Assembly: GCA_900074885.1 (NCBI GenBank) | Contig: FJUW01000026.1 | Coordinates: 124,001 to 188,000 of the forward strand | Direction of reading: 5' to 3' | Source of the DNA: Rhynchosporium graminicola | Taxonomy: Eukaryota; Ascomycota; Leotiomycetes; Helotiales; Ploettnerulaceae | DNA length: 64,000 nt | Part shown: positions 12,451-23,717 of the stretch, piece after piece | Layout of the letters: the number at the start of each line of letters is the position of its first letter | Numbering within the stretch: position 1 is the stretch's first letter | Program-made: the position numbers and the translations under genes | The notes under the pieces: model-generated | The model's database searches: none | What the model was told of the DNA's origin: nothing | The model's input: only the letters and a program-made list of their open reading frames with translations

Positions 12451-12501
12451 ACCGTTAAAGACCCGTCCCCTGGTGATTCCCTATTAAAAGGTCTATTCAA
12501 A
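12451..12501 (-). repeat. Right inverted-repeat arm
   Basis: Reverse complement of the left arm at 12,096-12,146. The differences include CCC/TTT-type and G/A changes outside the identical core. Confidence 0.75.
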
Positions 12502-14519
12502 CTAGTAATCGTCAGCTGATATCTAGTCACCGAATGATTCTTTTGCCCCTGCGCTTGCCTGTAAGGTAGACAAGAGCCTCCTGGGATATAGATAGGTACA
12601 GGGTATATATACTAAGGTACAGCGCCGAAAGCCTAATATAGCGCCCTCTGATTAGCTGTATATACCTCTGCGTGCTACTAGAGCTTTAGAGTGCGGGGCA
12701 TACAGTGGTGCAGCGGTTAAGTATTTTTAGTACGATTCGCAGAGGCTAGATAACTTTAACTGCAAAATGTATAATCCTTAGAGGACACTGCCAGCTCAAT
12801 GACGGATTGAGTAATTTATGCCCTGCTTACGGACCTGGTTACTGCCACTTACAGTGACGTCTCTTTGCCCCTGCCAGTCGTACTAACAATACTTTGATCG
12901 CTGTCCGTACCTCCGTATATGCCTTATTAGTAAGCGTATACCTTGACCGCCTAACTAATACCTTGCTCCTTTAAGCGAGGGTCTATGCGGGAAAACCAAG
13001 ACCTTAAATATGCGACTTTTATCTTTAAATAGCTATATTAGAATTATATTAATATTTGATATTAAATAGAGATTTACGAAATAGCCATTAAGCTTAGAGC
13101 TATATAAACAGTAGTTTTCTTCTTCTAATCTTAACTAGTCTAGGTATCTTAATATTCAAAGATGAAGGAATATTTCGTAGGGAATACAAGCCCTAACGTC
13201 AGTTTTCGGACTTATAAGCACTATCCGACGCCATAGTCGGCACACCTAGTATCGGCTAGAGTCCGGATCATTTTCGGATCATGCTGACGTTTAAGTGAGG
13301 GCCGTCATAGGCCGACTACCCCATGGGGCGGAGGCGCTATTTGATGAATGTGGAGGCGGCTCGGGCTCGCTCGGCCTTATCGAATTGGGATCATTGGCTC
13401 GGTGTTGTCGCCGTGTTCTTGGATGCATTGTCCTGGAATGTTCATTATGTGACCCGGCGAGACGCATATATTGGAGTGTGGAGATCCACTCGGACGACTA
13501 CTAAATCGACGCTGGGATTTCGACCCAGGAAACCCGTTCGATATGTAATCACTTTCCGGCCGTTCCGCCGGTTGTTGGGATTTTGTCGTGAGTGTCAGCT
13601 TCATATTTGTGGTCAGGACTGCACTTCTGAATCTACGATGAGGTAATGTCAGAATAGTAATGGCCACGATAGTTTCAAAATCTGGGATGCTCACTTGTCT
13701 GTGCCTTGCCCTTGATTCTGGCAGACAACTCAACGCGATGTCCACTGTAAAGCTGATGCATCAGTCCTTATCGTGCTGTGGTAATTTGTCTTGAAAAGAC
13801 TAGCTCGTAACAAGCAACGTTAAAGTCAGTCAACAACACGACGATAAACCGCTTGGTGAAGCGATGTGGAAAGATCATGATCGCAGCATCTAACAATCAG
13901 TCTCAGTACTGCTGTGTTAAGCGAGGCTTATTTAGTTTTTCGCGAGAGCAGCAACACGGCGCTTGACTCAAACTTGAGAATAAGCAGGGTTGTTGCACAT
14001 GACTTATCACTTCTATGGTATAATAGCTAGGGAACTGGCACTATTCGCCGTAATAGTATCATGTTAACAGCGGACTATGTATCACAGCTGGCCCGTTTCA
14101 TGTGAAGTGATGCGAAGGAGGAAGCCATGGAATACTTTGGTGACTTCTGGATATTACCAGATTCGAGCTGCCGGTGCTATGTCATGATTTTACATTCATA
14201 TCTTACTCAGTTGAAGTCATCGGATTATCTTACGACTTTTGCTTCATATCCTGTTATCTTTAGATTTTCGTATGCTTCATCATCAAAAAAAGTGCCAGAA
14301 AGTTTCTTGACATCCAAAAGTCAAAGTAGTGAAGTCTTCAAATTATCTTATGACATTGATTGAATCTACCTGAAATGCTCATATGATTTAGGCATTGTTA
14401 AAGTGTCAAGATTATTTCGCGAAATTCAAAAGTCACGATAGTAAAGGTGTGTGATATTAATTCGCAACATTGATTCATTCCTTTGTTCATGTCTCAAAAC
14501 ATTTATATGACAAATAACT

Positions 14520-17500
14520 TCATGCTTTAGCATGATTCTGACACCAATTGACCCAGTCCACAAAGAAGGAAGCTTGCATCGCGACTTCCCCGTTTACCCA
14601 GGCTAGCTGAGAATCCCTATACACCATTGTGACTCCCTTCATACTCTCCTTGTCAGACCTATACAGACTTGACGCTAGCAATAGACTGGCGCTACTAGCC
14701 GACCTGGCAAGAAGGTGCGAAGGGTCCTTCGCAGCTTCCTTATGAACCAATTTCATCAACTCAACCTGATCTGAGGCAACAACCTCACTTGCTCCTTCCC
14801 TCTTCGAAGCTTTTGCAAACGCCAAGATGATATTATGTGCCTTCTCAGCTAGTTGTTTCGTCTGGGTAGTGTGAATAAGCTGTAAAAGAGGCAGGAGTAA
14901 CCCGAATGCAAGAGGATTTGAAGCTTGTTTCTTAGCGTATATTTCGAGCAAGTCGAGAACACGGCCTTTGAAATTTACCATAGTTTCTTTGGCGTCTTTG
15001 GCGTCTTGCTTCTTGTTTGGGACTTTCTTGCGAGCGGAGAAGATCTCGACGAGCTTTTTGTCGAGTTGCAGCATTTCGGAGTCTGTCATGTCGGCGTCGC
15101 TGTCTTCGTCATCATTTCCGGCTTGGTTGAGGGGATGGGTGCCGAGAGCTTGAGCGAGAGCAAGGTCGAGTTTTTCGGCGTCTTCATCGTTCTCGTCTCC
15201 CGATTCTTCCTCGTCTGAATCATCTTCTGAATCATCGTTCTCTTCGTCTAGGTGACCATTCAAGTGTCCCTCGTCTCCATCCATATCGACCACTTCTACA
15301 TCGGAATCTTCTTCATCTTCATCTTCATCTTCATCTTCATCGACATCCATACCATCCTCATCTTCAGGCTCTTGGTCAAAGAGCTCTTGCTGGCCCCTCA
15401 AACTCTCGCTTGAGTTGAGGACGTCGGTCATCAATTGCAATCCACCTGCTGTCACATCACCCATGAACGCACCAAACGCATGCTGTGTGACCTTTCGGAG
15501 AAGAGCAGATGGTTTGGAAACGAACGAGAGTAGTAATTCCACTAGCACTTCGGATGCGTCAATGTCGGAATCTTCGGTATCTTTATGTCGTATCAACCTG
15601 TCATAACATAGCTTCAGTTCTTCCAGGATTGAGACAGCCTCCGACTCGCCGTTGTAAAGCTGGAAGACGACCAAGGAGTACAGCAGTGCTAATGCCTGCA
15701 AGGGTGCTTTGTCATTGGCTTTTTTAGCCCTCTTGAGAATTTTCTCGACGGTTCCTATGGCGCTATCCTTGGCCTTACTGATCATCGCATCCATTTCTAC
15801 CTAAGGGAGGTCAGCCAGAATAATTCAAGGATCTTTTCATTAACAACTCAAGAGAATCGTGAGACATTGAGGGGGAAAGATATCTCGACGTTAAAAACAT
15901 CTCGAGAGAAACATGAGATATGGAGAAAGAGAAAAGAAAAAGATGGGCTTCCCCATTGCGTACTCACGGCGTCGGGCGAGAAAGAGCGCACTAGATCACA
16001 TGTGTACTGATATCCCTGTAGATCAGATAGAAGATGGCCAAAAGAGGAACTGAGACGAGTACGAAAGATCATGCGAGTCTTGTCTGACAAGGCGGGCTTG
16101 CACCTGGCGTCCTTGCCGTAAGCGAATCTGGCCAGAGTCGGTAGAGCATTTTCCCGAATCCAGTTGCAATTTCTCGATTCATCTGTGATGTTTACTTTCC
16201 GGATGATATTCAGAATGTAGTCCCCAAGCATCTGTCTTCGCATCTCGGCCTCCTTCTCAACCTCTTTCTCATCATCACTATCTAAGTCAGTTGTGCATGG
16301 CAGTAAACAGTTGATTTGATAATTTACCCGCTGATTGAGAGAGCTGGCTCCACGAGAATGTCTATGACAGCTGCGGCGGTACTATCCTCAACTAAACTCA
16401 ATAGTCGCTCAACAGTTTTGGTCTTCGTAAGTCTATCGAAGTTGTAGGTTCCGTGTCCACCAATCAAGCAGGGGAGAATCAGTACTAGAAGTTTCGGTTT
16501 GGCTTCCACTGCACTGATTAAAACCTTCAAAGACTTTTCTGCGGCTCTGTGCAAGAAGCGATCCTTTCCTTGGACCTGATTGATGAGGCATCGTACCAAG
16601 TTACGACTGAACACACTGGGCAGTAGTTTGCCATATGAGGTAGGGTCTTCGACGATTTTTTGGAAAAGCAAGAAACCCCAGAATTTCCTTTCGCTGGAAG
16701 CCTTGTCAGAGAAAAGATTCTCTGTAGAATATCAGTATCATAGAAAACTGGCTGCGAGATTAAAGCGAGAACGTACCGTCGACTGTCACCTTCCAAAAAT
16801 TCTCAAACTCTGATCTGATGCCATCAAGCTTGGACTTGACTCCTGCAGCGTATTGCGCCAAGACAAGAGACCAGACGAAGTGAAGTTTCGCATTCCAATT
16901 GCCAGTTTGTTTCGCCTGTTGTGACTTGTCGGCTCCTTCATCACTCGAACTCTCCTTGAGCGCCTTCGCCAGAGTCTTGAAATGATCCAGAGGGTTGCCA
17001 CTTGAGCCCCAAGGCTTGCTGGGAAACTTCATATCCGGAAAGAGATTCCTTGCCGTGATCCAGATGCCAACTCCTTCTGGTGATGACGCTAAGCCGGCGA
17101 ATTGGATTTGCTCCAGAGTGTACTCGGCCTGGGTTTGATCCATCTGTGGAAGCGCTGATACGATGATCCAGCCACACTGCTCCCGAGTCCATGGCTTCTT
17201 CTGTGCCAGTTCAAGAAACTTCTGCAGTACTGTGTTCCACTTGTTATCCTCTCCAAACAATGTCTTCGAACCAACAAAGCTTTCCAGTCCAAACAAAAGC
17301 CCGAGAACATGTTCCTTCTCTTCTTGACCACTTAAGTCGCCATCCGGTTTCGTCTTCGCAATCAGAATGCTGAGAACCTTTTCGAAAGTCAAGCCTGGGT
17401 ATTTTGACTCCGACAGATTTTTCTCCCCATACAACTGCCTTATGATTTCGGCCAGAACGATGCTCCTTCCTAGTCTGGCAGCCTTTCTGCTGGTCGCAAG

Positions 17501-17824
17501 TGCACGAAAAAGCTTTCTTTCGAGATGCCATTCCAAGATGGATTCTTCCACGCCCTCTCCACCCAAAAGCCCAGCTAGTATTGTATTGGCAGCACTGAGA
17601 CGATCCTCAATGTCCTCACTACTCAACAGCTCGTATAAGCCCGCCTCTCGTTTCCTATCTGCGCCCTGAGGATCGTACAAAAATAGGGGACTGTCGATTG
17701 ACGTTGGCGCAACTGTAGGCTCAGCTGTGCGCTTTTCGACCTGCTCGTCGGTTTTCTGCTGTTTGTTTGGTGCTTGTTCCACCTGAGGGCCATCTCTGGC
17801 TGCGCGTTTTCGTTTCTGGCCCAT
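14520..17824 (-). CDS. POL5: POL5-like protein (DNA polymerase V / phi; MYBBP1A family)
   Basis: Model: complement(join(14520..15800, 15968..16277, 16328..16721, 16777..17824)), 1,010 aa, close to the ~1,020 aa of yeast Pol5. Despite its historical name this family acts in the nucleolus in rRNA synthesis and pre-60S biogenesis, not in chromosomal replication. Recognised features are the basic N-terminus MGQKRKRAARDG, a long alpha-helical HEAT-like body, a very acidic central stretch (about residues 730-810, runs of Glu/Asp), and the conserved block ALAQALGTHPLN followed by DADMTDSEMLQLD. The start is set at MGQKRKR (17,824); the frame stays open upstream to 17,917, but that extension is not family-like. 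The third intron is 50 nt and uses an ATAG acceptor. Confidence 0.9.
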
Positions 17825-18426
17825 ATTGCAGTATTCTTCGTAGTTCTCAGTCGTTACTACGTCAATATATTGCGTAGTTATAATTTTTTCCTTCTGAGGT
17901 CTTCCTTCTGAAGACACCTGCCTTCATGCTGTATAAATTTATTATGTGCCACTCCTCACCGCTTTCAAGGCCTCAATATGGCAGGGGCGGCTACATCTCA
18001 AGACAACACTTATCATTCAAATTGGGCCCCCCAATCGACGTTCAATGGGAGTATATCCTCCCTTTCACGAATACCTCACGTGAAGATATGAAGTTAGCCG
18101 TAATTAACTGAACGATTAACAAGGTCAACATGCTTTCAGCACGTGCTAATACAGTCACATGTGCATCATACAGACAGGGCTTCCTGCGAGGCGGAGCTGA
18201 AGCAGCCAGGCTGATACATTCTCCAACCTCGACTTCCTGTTCCAATGTCTCTATCTGATTGTATGTATGTGAATGAACGCCTCGTCTCCGCTTATTCTTC
18301 ATCTGTGTGAGGAACAGTGAGTTAACTGTGCTTCCAACTTGTGAATCGAATCGCCCAAATCAAGGTAGTGTTCCCGAATGAAACGGGAACCATGGAAGCA
18401 TAGAAGCGGTTGCCTCAATTTGCCAG
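17825..18426. other. Intergenic region; no gene seen
   Basis: About 600 bp between the POL5 start (minus) and the decayed gene (plus). It should hold the POL5 promoter and the former promoter or first exon of the decayed gene. No TATA box or known element stands out. Confidence 0.5.
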
Positions 18427-21400
18427 TTGGCCCGTACTGCACTTTCTCCTCCGAAAGCTCTCTATACCCTGAGCTGTGCCATTGGCTCAGCGCCGGAAGA
18501 TGTGCAGGTTTTGGCTGAAGATTTGGAGACGTCTGCTCAGTCTCTAACGCTGCTTCCGAGGTTATTGGACGACAGCAGGTCATGGTACGCTGACGATATG
18601 TATCTTTTGACAGCAAAAATAATCAAAGCCTGTGCGGCGTTATACTTATATGAGAAGATTGAGAAGATTCTCGGTAAACTTGGAGGCAATGGCAAAAGCA
18701 ATTGGAAACCACGAGTTACGTTTGTTTATAGTGAGAGTGAGATCAGGAAGCTGCTCAAACGGCTGCGGGATATGAAAGGAACCTTGGCAACAATCATGAT
18801 GAGTCTGCAGGTTGACCTCCAATTGTCTTTACTGTCAGTGACACGGCAGAGGAATCCGTGGGACCAGCAAGCCGTGCTCGGCTGACTTCATGCTTAGGAA
18901 TCTTTCTAGCACCAGTAGTTCTAATTTATGCAACAGTCAAGGTGGCTCAGATGTCCCGCTGGAGCCTGAAACTCTTCGAAATTTGAAAGAAGCACAGGAA
19001 TCTGTGAGACATGGAGGCTTGGAGACAAAGTACCCTACTACCTCCCAAAAGGCCGTCGAGTCCTCGGCAAAGAGCATACAGACCACTTCTTCTCCTCGCG
19101 GACGGAGCAACTCACGACAGTCCGAACATCAACCTGGCCTTCATTCCCGAGCGACAGAGATGCCGGAATCAACGACATCGGGAGCAACTGGCAGTGCTTC
19201 TCCTCCATCGATGAATATCTACAGCATGCCACAGAGCTTCATGCTGATCCCGGCAAATACTTCTGCTACACAATCTGTATTTGAAACTCAGCATGTTGCA
19301 AAAAGCGATGTCAATAGACATGGGTTCTCCCTTCCTGAAGTCGAACAAGTTGCGAGACAGGTGCCTTCACAACTTACTTCATCTTCTACTGACTCGAGTG
19401 TGCACATGACAATTGCATCGAGCTCACTGGACAACTTTGATAGTGCCAGATCCACCCAAGACGGGCAGGTTGAAGTAGCTCGAAAGATTAAGGCAGTTCA
19501 AAGTGTCCTACATGCCTCTCGTAGCGCCACGAGGTTCTAGATACTGTCATAGAGAGGCGGATCAAGAGTAGGCGTTTGGATTTGTACACCTCAGCAGATT
19601 TCTTGCGAAACTCTTTAATTGACGGTCGGGAAAAAATTGATCTTCACAATATCAACCACTTCAAAGTTTGTGGTGAGCAGTATATCGCTGCGTTCAACGG
19701 AAAATGTCAGTTTGCAAACAAAACGCCATGAAGCATCACTACTGACTTGGTTTAGCCTTAGTGGAAATGCAAATTTATGGCTCGCTTTTAATGCAAGATG
19801 TCGGCCTAAAGCTTCCCCAATACACTGCACAGCATGAAGAGCTCAACGATTAGAGCTTTTATCAATTTTAAATATCTTGGCACAAGAAAGGACTTCAAAT
19901 AATTGTTTGCCTCGACAGGGTGGCTGCTGCGGCATCAGGACCAAGCAGCTCCTACTCCCCGCCCAATGTGGACACTTCTTACCTGAATATTCAGAGCAAC
20001 TCAACGCCAGCAGTGCCGAAACCGCTTCCACTACCAGCGCAACAAAGTGGCGAAAAGCACACCGGAATCGATCCCTCCCTGTATAACACGGACAGCGGGC
20101 AGTGGTCTAGCACAACTTTGATCGCACCTCAATTGACGACACTGTCAAGTCCTTCTCTGCACAGTTCTGACAATTGGGATCCAAGGTTCAGTAGCAATGC
20201 TCCAATCGCTCCAATGACTCCCGATGGGCCATCATTTTCGAATGATACCGCGTTCAGTCCAACTACGGATCGTACCCTGACCCCAATCCAGCCAATCCAG
20301 CCATTTGTAGGCTTCAGTCAAGCTTTACAGGATTATCAGATGCAACTCATGCTCCTTGAACAACAGAAGAAGGAGCGCCGCTTGGATTTACTAGCTCAGA
20401 AAGTAGCAAATGCAAGAATGGAATAGGATTGCCCGATGCAACTCAAGCAGCTTGAGCAAGGAAGTAAGGAGCGCCTCGTGGTGGCTCGACAAGACGCAGA
20501 CTTACCTGGAGAACAAGACTATCAGTTGCAACTCATGCTGCTTGAAAAACAGGAGAAGAACCACCATATGCTGGTTCAGCAAGAAGAGGGTGGAATTGTA
20601 GGGACGACTAGTAATGTTCCGAACCACTCAGTTGGCCCAGCCTCCGCATTACTCTGATTCAACGAAGTACAACATGGCGGCGTGATGATCCCAATTGACC
20701 AACATGAAATCCTGCAAGTACAAGCCCAAAGCCAAATCCGACAGTCCCGAGCGCGGTAACTCAATCGCAAGTGTTACAAAACAAATAAGCGAGATCGATT
20801 GTATAAGATTGAAGAGACTGCCGACGTAGCAATCACCATTCTGCTCAAACTTGATGCAATTAGGAAGTTCAAGTCTCTGGTTCAATCATCTGAAGCAGAC
20901 AAGAAGGCACTGGCAGATTACCAAGTGTCGCCCAGGACCAATATTAACTGTCGGTCCAACGCAAGGAGGAAGATGATGTATCGTGTTGAGGGCTATACTT
21001 CTGAGATCCCGGCACCTGCCCAAATTCCTACTTCTGGATATGGACGGGAGATTACTTGTGACAATGCTCGTAGCCGCAGTGATCAACATAGTATGGTGCT
21101 CGTGATCAAAGATTTGACGACGCTCGGTCATCACCGGGCGGTAGGAGCCCGAGTAGTTGTCAGGCAGGAGCTTCATTAAGCACAGTTATCGCCAAAGCTG
21201 GTGCGCTTGTTCTGGCAATATTGTAGCCATAGGTATAGGCGAGCACTCTAGGACTTTATCTTACACTGGTGATGGGACTGCGGCGGCTGGCCTAGCAGGA
21301 GTGTCAGTTGCAGCTCGCAAGAGACGCAGAAATTCAAACCCGAGAGGAACTTCCGACTTGAAATCTGAGCTAGAAGGTGTGCTGGTCAAAGCGAACTCCG

Positions 21401-22066
21401 GGTTCGCCTTAGGAGATTCGCCAGAGCGTGAAGACGATGCCATGCATGATATACTGCAAGATTTTACTCTGACTCTTTCCTGCACCAGGATGAGAAAGAG
21501 TCGAGTTTTAACTGCGAGGATGCGAGAGGGGACCATTCTTCTGCTCTGCCTGGGCTGCCTGTAACGCAGGTGTCTGATACAACTGCGGAGATTGAAGAGA
21601 AGCCTATATACATCACCTACAAACAATTCCATCGTATTCTCAAGCGTCGGTCGGCGAGGGTACAGTACGAAGGGCGAGCTGAGGTTGATGTTCTTGGACC
21701 TTTGATCAGCGTGTCACAAAACAAGCGAGGAACTGAGGCGTGTGAGAGGGAAACAAGTTGGAGTCAAATACATCGACTGTTGTGCTTGGCCGGGGGCAAG
21801 GAGGTGGACATTCTCCAAAGGATAGCACTCCTGTCAATTCGGGCAGCTTCCAAATTAGAACTCCACGACCCGATGCAATAGAGTCTGCCAATCACGACCT
21901 TCGAGCTTCTGCAGCTACGGCCGTTGTCCCTGATATCAATTTTTCCAGACTAGTATCAACACCACCATACTGCTATGAAATCCAGCAAGACCAGACCCAA
22001 GGAGAAGATAAGATTTTTCAACACTGGTCAGCAGATACCGATCATTCGTCTACCGTGCTTGCTTAA
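18427..22066 (+). pseudogene. Decayed multidomain gene: STAND-type N-terminal domain, Q-rich middle, NF-YA/HAP2-like motif
   Basis: A plus-strand coding track continues for ~3.6 kb but changes frame and meets stops repeatedly. 18,427-18,885 resembles the fungal N-terminal domain of STAND proteins (APEDVQVLAEDLETSAQSL). 18,890-19,540 continues as a Ser-rich linker, then the frame shifts near 19,530 (HEVLDTVIERRIKSRRLDLY). 19,920-20,657 carries Gln/Leu coiled-coil modules around QDYQMQLMLLEQQ, repeated in altered form at 20,520. Around 21,470-21,665 another frame reads SALPGLPVTQVSDT and then PIYITYKQFHRILKRRSARV (21,603-21,662), close to the NF-YA/HAP2 subunit-association helix. Some breaks could be introns, but several gaps are too short. 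Extent and exon structure are uncertain; the coding track may end earlier. Confidence 0.6.
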
Positions 22067-22107
22067 TTGAATTCAAATCTCCATGGTGAAATGGCCTGGT
22101 CGAACCT

Positions 22108-23052
22108 ATGTTGACATCCGCCCAAACCAGCCGTCTTTGGTGGCAAACATACATATCCCTTGCTGAGCCCTCATCACGACTGTCAAATGTATATAATATC
22201 ATCAGGGATGCTCTCGAAAGAGAGCTCGGACTCCTCCCTTCCCAATATGCCTCCGACGAAGATATCTGCAAACGAATCGTCGATCACGTCAGACCATTAG
22301 GAATTGCAGGCTCGACGCTACATGAAGATCGACCCGAGCTGAAAGACATCGTGTATCTCAGGAACGACATCGTGCGTATCCTGATGACAGTCTCCAAAGC
22401 GCTACACTAGGATGGAGCTGCGTGTGTGTCTTCTTGAAAGTAAGGCCTCGTTCCCCTCTGTCTTCCTCGTATCATCTCCATTCCCTACTGATTACCCCCC
22501 TAGATACACAAACAAGCCCTCAACCCCACCATTTCCTTCTCCTCTAGCACCCTTAGCATAATCTTCAGCACCTTCCTCCAACTCCAAGAGATCGTGCAAA
22601 TCATAGCCCGCTACGCCGTAAAGGAGAACCTCTACCAGCAATCGCTCACAAGTGGTACCGACACCGCTCTCTCGCTGTAACCCGAATACGAGTCTTCACT
22701 CCTCTCACTATGCTCGTCTATCCTCGAATGGTCGATCCAACTGGTGATGGTAAGGGCGATTTGGCTACTTTGAATACTGAGGTCGTCTCTGAAGACTTAG
22801 AGGGGAAATTGGAGGAGTGTGCAGTGTTGATAAGTGTAATCAAAGAGAAGAATAGGGGATGAATGATCTTCAAGGTGGAAGTCGATATGAAGGATTGTGA
22901 GGATGATACTGATATCGTTGACTTGGACATCGAGGATTTAAGTGATACTGCGATGGAAGCTGGGAGGAGATCGCCCAGGATGATATCAAAGCGGGCGTTG
23001 GCGGTGAATGATTGCTCCAGTGGCGTGGCGCCCAAAAAGCTGATCTCTTATT
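22108..23052 (+). pseudogene. Second decayed coding track, possibly STAND/NLR N-terminal region
   Basis: 22,108-22,410 reads ELGLLPSQYASDEDICKRIVDHV and similar protein-like sequence. A plausible intron (GTAAGG at 22,440 to CCCTAG near 22,504) leads into KQALNPTISFSSSTLS, LQEIVQIIARYAVKENLYQQS, a TAA at about 22,678, then YESSLLSLCSSILEWSIQLV in the same frame. Such helical text resembles N-terminal regions of fungal STAND proteins. A further acidic frame at 22,736-23,052 is broken by one stop at about 22,859. Whether this is one gene, the tail of the preceding relic, or two is not clear. Confidence 0.4.
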
Positions 23053-23717
23053 GATATACCGGGGACGGATTTGAAAGAATCAAGTTCCATCTTTCTACGA
23101 AATCCTTTCTGCATGGCTATGGAATATCCAGAGCTGAACCAGGCCGTTGAGAATCAGATACCGCAACACTTTCCATCCATAGTCGCTGAAGCAGTCTAGA
23201 TGCAACTGTGGGCTGGAACCCGTTAGCTAAATAGCTCCCATTCAAGCTAATATCACCAATGCCCTTACTTGAGCAATGTCGGCCGCACTGTCAGAAGCGC
23301 TACGAACAAACGTCTTGCACGCTCAACTCAGAAAGTAAATGAATAAAGCAAAGCAACAGTGTTTCTAATAAATTGTGCGGTCTAACCTATAACGCCCGTC
23401 ACGTATAACATCTGATCTGGCACCCCCCATCAGAACCCACATAGATAAATCAGAACAGCTTCGCAGCTAGCAATCTGTATACCAATTTTCTATTATAATC
23501 GAGAATCGCTCCTATTCATGCTCACCTCAAGGCATAGAGCAAGTGATCAGAAAGTATTTATAAACAAATCATAATAAACCTTATATGAACTGCAAGAGGA
23601 CATATCCATATACACAGCGACCAGCAGAAACCAAACCCAGAACCACCAACCAGAAACGCCAATCATGCAATCATTAGCACCTTCCCAATACCCAACTCAA
23701 GCACCATAAACCACCCA
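23053..23717. other. Intergenic region at the 3' end of the BUB1 gene; no gene seen
   Basis: About 660 bp. It should contain the BUB1 3' UTR at its right end. No open frame or repeat worth naming. Confidence 0.5.

Larger units (their letters stand above)
12096..12501. mobile_element. MITE-like element bounded by 51-bp inverted repeats
   Basis: The 51-bp segment 12,096-12,146 matches the reverse complement of 12,451-12,501 over its full length. A 26-bp core is identical, and several of the mismatches are C/T or G/A differences near the ends of the match. The whole unit is 406 bp and has no coding capacity. A non-autonomous, RIP-altered DNA transposon or an inverted pair of repeat fragments would both fit. 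I could not identify clear target-site duplications, so the outer ends are uncertain. Confidence 0.6.
11700..14460. other. Gene-free AT/TA-rich island, probably mutated repeat DNA
   Basis: About 2.7 kb without a credible gene. From about 11,760 to 13,200 the sequence is rich in TA dinucleotides and in short TAG/CTA motifs, and poor in long open frames, as expected for repeats mutated by repeat-induced point mutation (RIP) in filamentous ascomycetes. It contains the inverted-repeat element at 12,096-12,501 and a tRNA-promoter-like segment near 12,704. The 107-codon frame at 13,323-13,646 has an Arg/Trp-rich product with no family resemblance. No transposase or reverse transcriptase remains readable. 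Confidence 0.6.

Noticed and set aside
18299..18616. Minus-strand frame containing DLGDSIHKLE, similar to text in some STAND N-terminal domains
   Set aside because: It is antisense to the plus-strand STAND-like track and the match is short; most likely coincidence.
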